A DNA stretch of 64,000 nucleotides. It comes from Candidatus Acidulidesulfobacter diazotrophicus (GTDB lineage Bacteria; SZUA-79; Acidulodesulfobacterales; Acidulodesulfobacteraceae). The translations under genes and the position numbers were made by a program. Within the stretch, counting starts at the first letter, position 1. Every line of letters begins with the position of its first letter. Below are positions 53,800 through 62,956 of the stretch, in pieces. The notes under the pieces are model-generated. The model saw nothing but the letters and a program-made list of their open reading frames with translations. It had not been told where the DNA came from and did not search any database. The stretch covers positions 124,001 through 188,000 of the forward strand of contig SGBB01000002.1 of NCBI GenBank assembly GCA_004195025.1, written 5' to 3'.

Positions 53800-54996
53800 A
53801 TGGCTATTGAAATCAGAAACAGATTGGGACTTGCCGATGTTAAATCAGATTTTAGACATATTGCAGGCAGAAAAATTGAAAATATTCATGAGGAGCTTTT
53901 AGAACTGGAAGCAAAAGGAGAAATAAAAGTAATTCACATTACTGATGCAAACAAACCGATTGAAGCCGAAACCTTATTCGGACGGAAAAAGAAGATACCT
54001 ACAACTAAATTGTGGCATCATAAATCTTGCGGTCAATGCGGAAATATTCCCGGTTATCCGGTATCTCTTTTATGGTTTATGAATAAATTTGGCACCGAAT
54101 ATATAGATGAAAGAAATCAAACATCCTGTACGGCATGGAACTACCACGGGTCTGCTACTTCTAATCCTGTCGGTCTTGCCGCCGTTGCCGTCAGAAATTT
54201 TCACAGGGCTTACGAGTTAGGGTTATTTCCGTTGATACATTGCGCAACTTCTTTTGGCGATTATAAAGAAATGCGCAACCTTCTTGTTGAAAATAAAGAA
54301 TTAAGGGATGAAGTAAGAAGAATAATGCATAAAATAGGCAGAGAGCTTGTACTTCCTGAAGAAATTGTTCATTATAGCGAATGGGTTCACGTTATGAGAT
54401 TTGAAATTGCAAAATTAAAAAAATATGATTTAAGTAATATCATTACGACGGTTCATCCTGCTTGCCACTGCTATAAGATGATTCCTGAAGATTGTATTTA
54501 CGACAAAAACATTTACGCAGGAAAAAGGACTGCCGTTTCGACGGGCGTTGCCCTTGCTCTAGGCGCTCAAGTTGCCGATTACTCTACATGGTATGATTGC
54601 TGCGGGTTTGGATTCAGACATATTTTAACGGAGAGAGAAGCTTCCAGATCGTTTGTAATGGACAGAAAAATAAGACCTATGGTACGAGAAGCTAATTCCG
54701 ATGTTTGCATAACGCAAGATACGGGATGCACCACAACTCTTGATAAAAATCAATGGATAGGAAAAGCTATGGGTTATACCGAACAGGTTCCCGTTATGGC
54801 AGATGTTATGTTTGCTGCGCTTGCCTGCGGAGCGGACGTCTATAAAATAGTGCAGCTTCAATGGCATACGACAGATTGGAGACCGTTATGCGAAAAAATG
54901 GGAATTGACTGGAAAAAGTCAGAAGAAGAATATAAAGCTTATTTAGAACAGTTGAGATCGGGCGGAAAACCGGAAAATTTATATGAATACGCATAA
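53800..54996 (+). CDS. shdrB1: sHdr complex cysteine-rich subunit B1
   Basis: HdrB-like subunit with atypical CCG-type domains. Cysteine positions: Cys77, Cys80, Cys110 and Cys148 in the N-terminal half; Cys222, Cys224, Cys267-Cys268 (YDCCGFGF), Cys303 and Cys310 in the C-terminal half, a layout that can bind a noncubane Fe-S cluster. 398 aa. Shares gene order with other sHdr loci. A CCG signature with a modified last motif (C-x6-C rather than CxxC) is what I see; cluster type is inferred. Confidence 0.85.
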   Translation: MAIEIRNRLGLADVKSDFRHIAGRKIENIHEELLELEAKGEIKVIHITDANKPIEAETLFGRKKKIPTTKLWHHKSCGQCGNIPGYPVSLLWFMNKFGTEYIDERNQTSCTAWNYHGSATSNPVGLAAVAVRNFHRAYELGLFPLIHCATSFGDYKEMRNLLVENKELRDEVRRIMHKIGRELVLPEEIVHYSEWVHVMRFEIAKLKKYDLSNIITTVHPACHCYKMIPEDCIYDKNIYAGKRTAVSTGVALALGAQVADYSTWYDCCGFGFRHILTEREASRSFVMDRKIRPMVREANSDVCITQDTGCTTTLDKNQWIGKAMGYTEQVPVMADVMFAALACGADVYKIVQLQWHTTDWRPLCEKMGIDWKKSEEEYKAYLEQLRSGGKPENLYEYA

Positions 54997-55205
54997 TTAA
55001 TTACGATTTAATAATTAAATTTAACAACATATAAATTAATGCTACCATAATAGGCTAATACTATTATAATTTGTATGATAAATTAAGAAATATAGTAATT
55101 AAGCAATACAAAATAATTAAACAATATATATAATAGTTTATTATTAATTATAACTATTTATTTACATTTTAAATATAATTTATATTTAAAAAAAGGAGGC
55201 ATTAT

Positions 55206-56249
55206 ATGGCTGAAAATATTCTTGTTATCGGCGGCGGTCCTGCAGGGCTTCATGCCGCTATTGAACTTGCTGAGTTAGGCGTTAATGTCAGCTTAGTAGA
55301 AAGAGATACGTTCTTAGGAGGAAATCCAAAAAAATTTAAATATAAGTATTTATTCCCTGACCTTCAGCCTGCCGACGATGTTATAGGCGAATTAATCAGA
55401 CGTACGGAATCCAACGGCAATATAAAAAAATACTTTTCGGCAAATATAGAAAGCTTTAAAGAAGAAGGTAAAAAATTTAATGCCGTGATAAAATCAGATT
55501 CGGGTTCCGAAACTAAAACATTTGATTCTATAATAGTCGCAACGGGTTTTGAGCATTTTGACCCTGCGAAAGATTCTAAATATTCTTATCAATTATTTGA
55601 TGATGTTATAGACATTAAAGACTTAGAAAGAATGATGGGTGAAGGAAATTTTACCAGACCTTCAAACGGAAAAACTCCTAAGAATGTGGCTTTCATTTTA
55701 TGTGTCGGTTCAAGAGACAGGCATGTAGGCAATCAATATTGTTCAAGAGTATGCTGTACCGTGTCGGTTAAACAAGCAATAGAACTAAGGGAACATTTTC
55801 CTGAAACAGAGGTTTATATATTTTATATGGATATAAGAACCTACGGTTTTTATGAAGATTTATACTGGAAAGCTATGGAAGAGCACGATGTTCAGATAGT
55901 AAAAGGCAGAGTTGCCGAAATTACCTCAGGACCTGATAATACGGTAATATGTAAAGGCGAAGATACTCTATTAAGAGGACCTTTTGAAATACCTTTTGAT
56001 ATGGTAGTTTTAGCTTCAGGAATGGAAGGCGGACCTCAATCACCTGAAATGGCAAATAAATTAGGCATAGAACTTGACGAGCATGGATTTTTAAAATACG
56101 CGAATGTAACTCTTTCGCCGTGCAAATCAAATAAAGACGGAATTTTTCTTGCGGGAGCATGCACTGGACCTAAGGCAATTGCAGATGCAATAATTGAAGG
56201 CGGAGCTGCCGCTATGAATGCTTATATATATGCTAAGAAAAATTCTTAA
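55206..56249 (+). CDS. shdrA: sHdr complex flavoprotein subunit A
   Basis: FAD-binding HdrA-like subunit: GGGPAG at 9-14, VERDTFLGGN, VATGFEHFDP, a Cys motif C166-VGSRD...C179SRVCC184, and the terminal FLAGACTGPKAIADAI helix. 347 aa: it lacks the N- and C-terminal ferredoxin domains of methanogen HdrA, which is the mark of the sHdr branch. Strong GGAGG before the ATG. Preceded by a 209-bp AT-rich gap, so internal promoters are possible. Core electron-accepting subunit (inference from the family). Confidence 0.88.
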   Translation: MAENILVIGGGPAGLHAAIELAELGVNVSLVERDTFLGGNPKKFKYKYLFPDLQPADDVIGELIRRTESNGNIKKYFSANIESFKEEGKKFNAVIKSDSGSETKTFDSIIVATGFEHFDPAKDSKYSYQLFDDVIDIKDLERMMGEGNFTRPSNGKTPKNVAFILCVGSRDRHVGNQYCSRVCCTVSVKQAIELREHFPETEVYIFYMDIRTYGFYEDLYWKAMEEHDVQIVKGRVAEITSGPDNTVICKGEDTLLRGPFEIPFDMVVLASGMEGGPQSPEMANKLGIELDEHGFLKYANVTLSPCKSNKDGIFLAGACTGPKAIADAIIEGGAAAMNAYIYAKKNS

Positions 56250-56465
56250 GTTTATAATTTATTAAGTTTATATATGATTATATTAAAAAAATATTTTTAT
56301 TGTTTAGATTTTGTTTAAATTATATTAAATTATATTAAATTATATTAAATTAACCGCAGGTTTAAACAAGGTTTAAAGGTATATAGCTAATAGCGGCGAT
56401 TTAAAAAATTTTCATTATTATTTGTTATTTCATTTTTTAGATTTTATAAATTTTATTAAAACTCT

Positions 56466-57194
56466 ATGCCGTATATATTAAAGAATAATAAAATAGATTC
56501 AAGATATGAAATTAAATTTTTTGAAATAATCAGAGAAAATTTAAATAATGAAAAATTAGATGAGCTTTATACGCTTTTAGACAAAAAGTCTAATATAGTA
56601 AAAGATTTTATTAATACCTTAAACTTAAATAATCCGGATTTTGAATATATTTTATCTTTAGTATTTTCAATACGAAGACATAAGAAAAAAATATTAGATA
56701 CGATAAGCGATAAAAATTTAATTTCGGCATTTAATGTTTTTAAGGGGAAAAAATCTCAAGAAATAAAAGTGGGGAAATTTCTTGAGATTTTAGACTACGA
56801 TGATGTGATAGTCAAGAGAGATCTTGCGTTTGAAATTTTGCATTTTCTTGAACCTGAAAATAATATTTTATGGACGACATGGATTTATAAACAGGATAGC
56901 GGAACAGGTTCACTGCCGTATATGGCTGATTTTTTAAAAAGGACATGGGACGGAAATGCATATATAATGCCGTTTACATTTAGGGAAATGCGGGATGAAA
57001 TAGATTATCTGTATGAGCTTGCATATAAAAACGGATTTAACATTAAACCTCCGTTCGGAACTGATATTTTGCTGGCTTATATGTATGCAGACTATGTTTT
57101 TAAAATGGTTTATGCCGAATCTAAATCTTTATCGGTAGGTGTTCCAGACGGGTATACTTTGATGAAAAAATTATTAGGAATTGAAAAAATATAA
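56466..57194 (+). CDS. shdrH: sHdr-associated conserved protein H
   Basis: 242-residue protein without recognised cofactor motifs, predicted mostly alpha-helical and soluble. Recognised by position between shdrA and shdrC2 and by size, as in sHdr loci elsewhere. Features: an acidic/Asn N-terminal helix region, central FEILHFLEPENNILWTTWIY and C-terminal GTDILLAYMYADYVFKMVYAESKSLSVGVPDG. No cysteine-rich motif, so a structural or assembly role is likelier than redox (inference). No ribosome-binding site evident. Confidence 0.72.
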   Translation: MPYILKNNKIDSRYEIKFFEIIRENLNNEKLDELYTLLDKKSNIVKDFINTLNLNNPDFEYILSLVFSIRRHKKKILDTISDKNLISAFNVFKGKKSQEIKVGKFLEILDYDDVIVKRDLAFEILHFLEPENNILWTTWIYKQDSGTGSLPYMADFLKRTWDGNAYIMPFTFREMRDEIDYLYELAYKNGFNIKPPFGTDILLAYMYADYVFKMVYAESKSLSVGVPDGYTLMKKLLGIEKI

Positions 57195-57253
57195 TGCAAA
57201 TAATGCAAATGTTTTATTAAACCTAAATCCAGATTCAGAATATAATATTCTGG

Positions 57254-57273
57254 ATTCCCGCCTGCGCGGGAAT
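57254..57273. repeat. dRS3-like palindrome (MITE remnant)
   Basis: ATTCCCGCCTGCGCGGGAAT, the palindrome used in all copies of the repeat family, here joined to a 65-bp tandem repeat downstream. Confidence 0.8.
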
Positions 57274-57422
57274 GACTTAGTATAAATTTAATAAAACTCA
57301 AAATTGTAGTTGTATTATCTATTGACAATGAGCGGAATGACTAAGTATAAATTTAATAAAACTCAAAATTGTAGTTGTATTATCTATTGACAATGAGCGG
57401 AATGACTTAGTGTAAATTTAAT
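57271..57422. repeat. 65-bp tandem repeat (2.3 copies)
   Basis: Units begin at 57271, 57336 and 57401, each starting AATGACTTAG or AATGACTAAG. Each contains ACTCAAAATTGTAG and TATTGACAATGAG, which look like degraded terminal repeats of the MITE-like family. Lies in the 360-bp gap between shdrH and shdrC2. Confidence 0.85.
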
Positions 57423-57554
57423 ATATTAATCAATTTAATTTTTATCAGATTTATAATTTATAAGTTGCGGTATTAAGTAAGTTTGCCGTATAAATTCAAT
57501 ATATTAATCAATTTAATTTAATTAATTTAATTTTGCAATCAGATTGGAGGCATT

Positions 57555-58337
57555 ATGGCTGAAGAGCATAATAAAAATAGCGTAAGACCTGTTGCTGAAA
57601 AAGGCGAACATATAATAGCAAGGCATCTGATAGATGACGATGCAATTAAAGAAGAAAAAAATCTTGTTATTGACGGCGTGGATGTTTCTGGCAGATGGAA
57701 TACATTTATTGAAACAAGAGTCGATTCTGAATATGACAGAAGTTTTTTTGATGAAATTCAAAAAACAGTTGTCGGTTCGAGAATTAACAGATGCTGGCAA
57801 TGCGGAATGTGTACGGCAAGCTGCACTGTAACTCCGTTATATAGAAGATTTAACCCTCGCTCCTTTATATATATGATGCAGCTCGGCAATTTAAAGCAAT
57901 TAAAAAAATATGTAGATGTTGCATGGCGCTGCGTAGGATGCTATAAATGTTCACAAAGGTGCCCCAAACAGGTTAATCCGGCAGAAATGATGGAAGCGCT
58001 CGCTCTTTTAATAAAAAAATATTTTCCCGAAGAGATTAAATCTAAACATCAATTAACAATTGATGAAGAAGTTAAAAAAATATATGAAGGTATGATATTA
58101 GGACATGGCAGATTAGATCTTGCAAATCTTCATACTTCTGCTATGAGAAAAATGGGTAAAACTTCTGAACTATTGAGCGATAAAGATGAAAGAGGCGCTA
58201 TTTTTAAAATGATGAAAGACGGTAGGGCATTGTCCGTTTTAAGGCTCGGAAAACCCCACAAATGGCATAAATCAAAAGACGCTATTGATAAATATCTACA
58301 AAATACGGGAACTCTTGAGCAGGAAAGCCAAGTATAA
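57555..58337 (+). CDS. shdrC2: sHdr complex iron-sulfur subunit C2
   Basis: Second HdrC-like subunit: 4Fe-4S motifs CWQCGMCTASC (Cys80, 83, 86, 90) and CVGCYKCSQRC (Cys126, 129, 132, 136), with an extended N-terminal part (1-75) not found in C1. 260 aa. A GGAGG (in TTGGAGGCATT) precedes the ATG. The tandem-repeat-laden gap before it and a 41-bp tandem repeat after it break the tight spacing usual in this operon. Confidence 0.88.
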   Translation: MAEEHNKNSVRPVAEKGEHIIARHLIDDDAIKEEKNLVIDGVDVSGRWNTFIETRVDSEYDRSFFDEIQKTVVGSRINRCWQCGMCTASCTVTPLYRRFNPRSFIYMMQLGNLKQLKKYVDVAWRCVGCYKCSQRCPKQVNPAEMMEALALLIKKYFPEEIKSKHQLTIDEEVKKIYEGMILGHGRLDLANLHTSAMRKMGKTSELLSDKDERGAIFKMMKDGRALSVLRLGKPHKWHKSKDAIDKYLQNTGTLEQESQV

Positions 58338-58420
58338 TAATGCATAACAACAAGTATTAAAATTTTATAGAATTATAATTATTTTATAAATATATCAACA
58401 TAAATAAATAATTAATATAA

Positions 58421-58502
58421 CGATATAACAATATCAATAAATAATTAATGTAACGATAAAACGATATAACAATATCAATAAATAATTAATGTAACGATAA
58501 AA
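58421..58502. repeat. 41-bp tandem repeat
   Basis: Two copies (58421-58461, 58462-58502) beginning CGATATAACAATATC, preceded by a partial unit. In the 292-bp shdrC2-shdrB2 gap. Confidence 0.85.
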
Positions 58503-58629
58503 CAGTAAGACGGTATGTAATTTTGTATTTGTATTAGATTATTATTGGATTATTATGGAGTTAGATTAAAAATAATATAATATAATATAATAATAAAATT
58601 AACAATAAAACAATGAGGTGATATATAAT

Positions 58630-59553
58630 ATGGAAACTTTAAAAGAAAATCAGGCTGCGTATTATCCCGGATGCGCGTTATTAACTATTGACAGAGCTTA
58701 TAACAATAGTTCTAAATTGGTTTCTAAAAAAATGGGCATAGAATTGGTGGAAATACCGGATTATAATTGCTGCGGTATCGGAGAAATGAAATCTAAAGGC
58801 GCTGTGTCTTTATATTTGCCGCTTAGAAATATGACGATTGCTAAATCTAAACTCGGGAGCAAAGATCTTGTTATGGCATGCTCCGTCTGCTACCATGAAT
58901 TTACAAGGTCTATTACAAAAGTAAAGGAAAATAAAAAACTTCTTGATGAGGTTAATTTAATTTTGAAAGATGCAGACGAGGAAGAATATGCTCCAGAAGG
59001 TGAAGCGCGTCATATTCTGGAGTTTTTATATAATGAAAAAGGTCCCGACGAAGTTAAAAAAAACACGGTTAAACCATTAAAGGGGATAAAGGTTGCTCCG
59101 TATTACGGCTGTTTATATACAAGACCTTCAATGTATACTTTTGCTGATAAAAAACCAAACTTGGATAATTCCGAAAAACCGCATTTTATGCATGATTTTC
59201 TTGAAAGCATGGGTGCCGAAGTTGTTAGTTATGGAAACGAAGTTCAATGCTGCGGAGGCAGAAATGTAGTTCAGGACGAAGAAACTTCATTTACTTTATG
59301 TTCTCAAACACTTTCAAAAGCAAAGAAAGCCGGAGCCGATTTTCTGGTAGTTATTTGTCCAAAATGCGCAGGAGCATTAGACGTAAATCAGCCGAAAATT
59401 GTTGAAAAATATGGAGAAGATTCAGAACTTCCCGTTGTATATCTTACCCAGCTGATGGCATTGGCTTTCGGTTTTTCCGAAAAAGACGCTCAATTTAGCG
59501 ATATGATATCAAATCCATTAAAAGTATTAAAAGAAAAAGGAGGTTTTATTTAA
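58630..59553 (+). CDS. shdrB2: sHdr complex cysteine-rich subunit B2
   Basis: HdrB-like subunit with two canonical CCG domains. First: YPGC..., CCGIGEM, then CSVCYHEF. Second: YYGC, QCCGGRN, then CPKCAG. Each fits C-x(n)-CC-x(n)-CxxC that binds a noncubane 4Fe-4S cluster; this is the likely active site for sulfur-substrate handling (family knowledge). Start at ATG 58630 rather than GTG 58618, because GAGGTG lies 9-10 nt upstream; 308 aa. A rubrerythrin gene follows 2 nt later. Confidence 0.88.
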   Translation: METLKENQAAYYPGCALLTIDRAYNNSSKLVSKKMGIELVEIPDYNCCGIGEMKSKGAVSLYLPLRNMTIAKSKLGSKDLVMACSVCYHEFTRSITKVKENKKLLDEVNLILKDADEEEYAPEGEARHILEFLYNEKGPDEVKKNTVKPLKGIKVAPYYGCLYTRPSMYTFADKKPNLDNSEKPHFMHDFLESMGAEVVSYGNEVQCCGGRNVVQDEETSFTLCSQTLSKAKKAGADFLVVICPKCAGALDVNQPKIVEKYGEDSELPVVYLTQLMALAFGFSEKDAQFSDMISNPLKVLKEKGGFI

Positions 59554-59555
59554 TT

Positions 59556-59930
59556 ATGACAAAGACTGAAAAAAACTTGGCGGAAGCTTTTGCAGGCGAA
59601 TCGCAGGCGAACAGAAGATATACTGCATGGGCAAGGCAGGCGGATGCAGAAGGCTATCCTGAAGCAGCAGAACTTTTCAGGTCTGTTGCCGAAGGCGAAA
59701 CAGCTCATGCTTTAGGTCATTTTAATCATATGAAAGGCGTAAAAACTACGGCAGAAAATTTAAAAAAAGCTGCGGAAGGAGAAAGGTACGAAGTAAACGA
59801 AATGTATCCGCGTATGGCAAAAGAGGCGCGTGAAGAAGGGTTAGAAGAAATTGCAAAATGGTTTGAAATGGTAGGAAAGGCAGAGAATTCCCATATGAAA
59901 GCTTTTGAAAAAATTTTATCTGAATTATAA
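59556..59930 (+). CDS. Rubrerythrin-type diiron protein (no rubredoxin domain)
   Basis: Ferritin-like oxidative-stress protein of the rubrerythrin family. Ligand pattern: GESQANRRYTAWARQ (Glu of first helix), GETAHALGHF (Glu-x-x-His), EGERYEVNEMYPRMA and KAENSHMKAF (Glu-x-x-His). The C-terminal rubredoxin is missing, 124 aa. Start only 2 nt past shdrB2, so co-expressed with the sHdr complex; it might protect the oxygen-sensitive clusters (inference). Confidence 0.9.
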   Translation: MTKTEKNLAEAFAGESQANRRYTAWARQADAEGYPEAAELFRSVAEGETAHALGHFNHMKGVKTTAENLKKAAEGERYEVNEMYPRMAKEAREEGLEEIAKWFEMVGKAENSHMKAFEKILSEL

Positions 59931-59971
59931 TAATAAACGCATATAAAATTAATAGAAAAATTAGGTAATTA

Positions 59972-60006
59972 ACTATATACTATATACTATATACTATATA
60001 CTATAT
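59972..60006. repeat. 7-bp microsatellite
   Basis: ACTATAT repeated five times between rubrerythrin and the convergent glycosyltransferase. Confidence 0.9.
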
Positions 60007-60060
60007 AACGCTTTATGCAATTTTATAAAATAAAACAATTTTAGTTCTTAAATTTAGTTC

Positions 60061-61617
60061 TTAAAATTGTTTTGAGGCAAATTTTTTAAATAAATATTTA
60101 TTTTTATATAGAAAATCATATAAACCGTATATCTTTATTGTTCTAACTTTATGTCCGCTATGACGAATTGTTAATTTTTTTATCAGTTTATATTTTTTAA
60201 AATTTTGTGATAATTCTTTCTCTATATGTTTGCCGAATTTTGTATCTATGATATAGAGAAAGTTTTGCCCTTTTTTTGTCTTAAAATTATTCCACAAAGA
60301 ATATTCGTTATTTCTTTTAAAGTAATTAAAAGAATATGTTTGCGGTTTCCCTTTTACATAATAGGCAAGTTCGCTTGCTATTTGAAATCTTCTCGCAGAA
60401 ATTAAAAATTTGTCTTTTTTGTTCGCAGCGATAATTTTGTCAACTGCATAACCTAATTTTTTCCACCCTAAAATATCTCTTATCGGGCTTTTATCTAATT
60501 TAAAGTTTATTATCGGATGAGACGGTTCAATAAAAATCAGTACCGAAAATACAAGTCCTACAATTATAGAAATAGATAATGCAGAGGCGGCAAGTTTTTT
60601 TGAAATACCTTTTTTTAGTTTATTGTTCTTATTATTATAATATTGAAAAAATAGCAAGCTTGCCAGAATATAAGCCGGAAAATATAAAAAAACAGGCCAG
60701 TTAGGCTGTACTTCCGTTTTTGCGCATTGATATACAAAATATACAAACGGTACCATTGCAGAAATAGAAAGAGCTAAATATATATCGTTTCTATTTTTTA
60801 TTCCTTTATATAACCCGTAAAACATAGAAAATATTAAGATAATAAAAATAAACGGGGAAAGAATACCTGCTTGAGAGATTATAAATAAAAACAAATTATA
60901 AATAAATGTATTAAAATTTACATAATTACCTGATAAAGCGAATAAATGCCTTAAGGATACATAATTATTTAAATAATTCCATATAATAACGGGAGAGAAT
61001 AGAATTAAAGATATTAAAAAAGCAATATACGGTTCTTTTTTAAATAAATATTTTCTATAATTATTGCTAAGCAGGAAGAATAGAAAAACGACAGGATATA
61101 AAAAAACAGCGGTATATTTACTGAGAAGAGCAAATCCTACAGACATTCCTATTAAGTAAATATAGTAATCTTTTTTAGATATAATTAAATAAATTAAAAA
61201 AAAAATTGAAAGAGAAAAAAATAAAAGCTGCGCATTTCCATAAACAATAAGAATAGATCCTATATTAAATATAGGTATAACATTAATAAGAACAGCAGCA
61301 CCCAAACTGTATATCTTATTAGACGTTAATTTTTTCAAAATGAAATAGACAAATAAAGAAATAAACAATGAAATTATGGGGGCGCCTAATCTGACAAAAA
61401 ATTGAGAATTAAGCCTGCCGAAAAAAGTTGTTAATGCAATTATATATGCAATCATTGGGGACATATCGTAATATGAAAGCGAAAGATGGCGCGACCATTG
61501 CCAGTAGTATGTTTCTTCCGGAATAAGGTCTATTTGATTAATAAAAATTATTCTAAAAATAAATAAAACAATTAAGAAACCAAATAAAATGTTTGTTATT
61601 AATCTATTTTTGCTCAT
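60061..61617 (-). CDS. PMT/ArnT-type membrane glycosyltransferase
   Basis: Polytopic transferase using a polyprenyl-phosphate sugar donor. First periplasmic loop has EETYYWQWSRHLSLSYYDMSPM (acidic Glu-Glu pair and YYDMSP in place of YFDHPP), followed by about ten to twelve TM helices and a C-terminal soluble part (about 380-518) with YAVDKIIAANKKDKFLISARR. 518 aa is in the family range. Substrate unknown; candidates are lipid A, pilin or S-layer proteins. Reverse strand, divergent from pilM. Confidence 0.87.
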   Translation of the reverse strand: MSKNRLITNILFGFLIVLFIFRIIFINQIDLIPEETYYWQWSRHLSLSYYDMSPMIAYIIALTTFFGRLNSQFFVRLGAPIISLFISLFVYFILKKLTSNKIYSLGAAVLINVIPIFNIGSILIVYGNAQLLFFSLSIFFLIYLIISKKDYYIYLIGMSVGFALLSKYTAVFLYPVVFLFFLLSNNYRKYLFKKEPYIAFLISLILFSPVIIWNYLNNYVSLRHLFALSGNYVNFNTFIYNLFLFIISQAGILSPFIFIILIFSMFYGLYKGIKNRNDIYLALSISAMVPFVYFVYQCAKTEVQPNWPVFLYFPAYILASLLFFQYYNNKNNKLKKGISKKLAASALSISIIVGLVFSVLIFIEPSHPIINFKLDKSPIRDILGWKKLGYAVDKIIAANKKDKFLISARRFQIASELAYYVKGKPQTYSFNYFKRNNEYSLWNNFKTKKGQNFLYIIDTKFGKHIEKELSQNFKKYKLIKKLTIRHSGHKVRTIKIYGLYDFLYKNKYLFKKFASKQF

Positions 61618-61733
61618 GAATATAATATTTAATAAATAAATTATTTAGATATATTTATAAATAATTAAAATAAATATCATATATGATTTTAGTTTAAAAT
61701 TCAAAATAAAAATATAATTAATTTTAAATTAGA

Positions 61734-61791
61734 TTATTTTTGTTATTTTTTATTAATATTTAATAATATTAATAAAAAATAACAAAAATAA
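61734..61791. promoter_or_regulatory. 58-bp near-perfect AT palindrome
   Basis: Arms of 27 bp (61734-61760 and 61765-61791), 4-nt loop TAAT, all paired; arms begin TTATTTTTGTTATTTTTT. Sits directly upstream of the pilM promoter, in the divergent gap with the glycosyltransferase. Could be an operator or a cruciform-prone element. Confidence 0.7.
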
Positions 61792-61792
61792 C

Positions 61793-61821
61793 TTGACAAT
61801 TGTTTAATCTTATTTTATCTT
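61793..61821 (+). promoter_or_regulatory. Sigma-70-type promoter of pilM
   Basis: TTGACA (61793-61798), 17-nt spacer, TATCTT (61816-61821). Two bases after the palindrome and 64 bp before the pilM ATG. Confidence 0.55.
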
Positions 61822-61885
61822 TTAATTATCAGCTCATGTTATATTAATTTACATTATTATAATTATTATTATCGGGTAAATACCT

Positions 61886-62956
61886 ATGGCTTTTAAATTT
61901 AATTTATCTTTAAAAAAAATAGTGGGTATAGATATAGGATATAGTTCTATAAAAATATTGGAATTATCTAAATCCGGCAGCAAATACACATTGGATTCTA
62001 TTGATCTAATCGACCTTCCCGGCGGAATTGTTGCCGATGGTTTTATAAAAGATCATGCGTCGGCAGTTTCGTATATTAAAAGTTCTTTTGCAAACCATGA
62101 TATTAAAGATAAAAATATTATAATATCAATTCCATGCAAATATGTCATTATAAAAAACATTGATATGCCTAAAATGAAAGAATCAGAGCTTGATCCAGCT
62201 ATTTTTTATGAAGCTCAGCAGTACATAACTTATGATATTAAGGAAGTATCGTTTGACTATATGATATTAGGAGATTCCGCTACAGATGCCGGCAGTAATT
62301 TGATAATGATTATTGCAGGCAAAGAAGATATTATAAATGACAGAGTTAATTTAATAAATGAGTGCGGATTACATTCTCCTATAGTGGATGTTGATTGTAT
62401 AGCGACGGAAAATATGTTTAATTTCAATTATCCGGAAGAGACCGATCAGATAGCAGGAATTATTAAAGTAGGCGCAACTGAAACAAATGTCCACATAGTA
62501 AATAAAGGCTTTAATCTATTCAGAAGAGATATACCTATCGGAGGGGTTAATATTACCGAAGAAATAGCAAAAAAATTTCAGATGGATTTTAATGAAGCTG
62601 AAAACATTAAAACAGGCGGCATTGAAAAAAGAGATGCAAATTTTAAAACTAATTATATGATATTTGCAAATATGATTGTTACAAGAATAACAACCGAGAT
62701 ACAAAGAACTATAGACTATTTTGCCGCCAATAATGATAAACAATATCCTAAAAAAATATTTCTTACGGGAGGTTCGGCCTTGCTTTCCGGGCTTTCAGGA
62801 GATATAGAAACCAAACTGAATATTCCTGTTACAATTATTAATCCATTTAGAAAAATAGTGTTTAATCACAATATAAGCAATACTAATTTTATAGAAACAA
62901 AATCTTCTTTGTTTGGAGTAGCGGCAGGTTTAGCAATTAGAGGATTACAGCCATGA
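61886..62956 (+). CDS. pilM: Type IV pilus assembly protein PilM
   Basis: Cytoplasmic actin-like protein that binds PilN and links to the pilus motor. Actin/FtsA-like fold visible as VGIDIGYSSIKILEL (phosphate-1 motif, about 14-28), IISIPCKYVIIKNI, a central ATPase part with GIIKVGATETNVHIV (phosphate-2 region) and ILTGGSALLSGLS-type motif FLTGGSALLSGL (adenosine site) near 290. 356 aa is typical. Heads the pilMNO platform operon, overlapping pilN by 4 nt (ATGA). Confidence 0.92.
   Translation: MAFKFNLSLKKIVGIDIGYSSIKILELSKSGSKYTLDSIDLIDLPGGIVADGFIKDHASAVSYIKSSFANHDIKDKNIIISIPCKYVIIKNIDMPKMKESELDPAIFYEAQQYITYDIKEVSFDYMILGDSATDAGSNLIMIIAGKEDIINDRVNLINECGLHSPIVDVDCIATENMFNFNYPEETDQIAGIIKVGATETNVHIVNKGFNLFRRDIPIGGVNITEEIAKKFQMDFNEAENIKTGGIEKRDANFKTNYMIFANMIVTRITTEIQRTIDYFAANNDKQYPKKIFLTGGSALLSGLSGDIETKLNIPVTIINPFRKIVFNHNISNTNFIETKSSLFGVAAGLAIRGLQP

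Noticed and set aside
57110-57328. Reverse frame of 72 codons containing SHSRAGGNPE
   Set aside because: Translation of the dRS3-like palindrome and the shdrH antisense strand.
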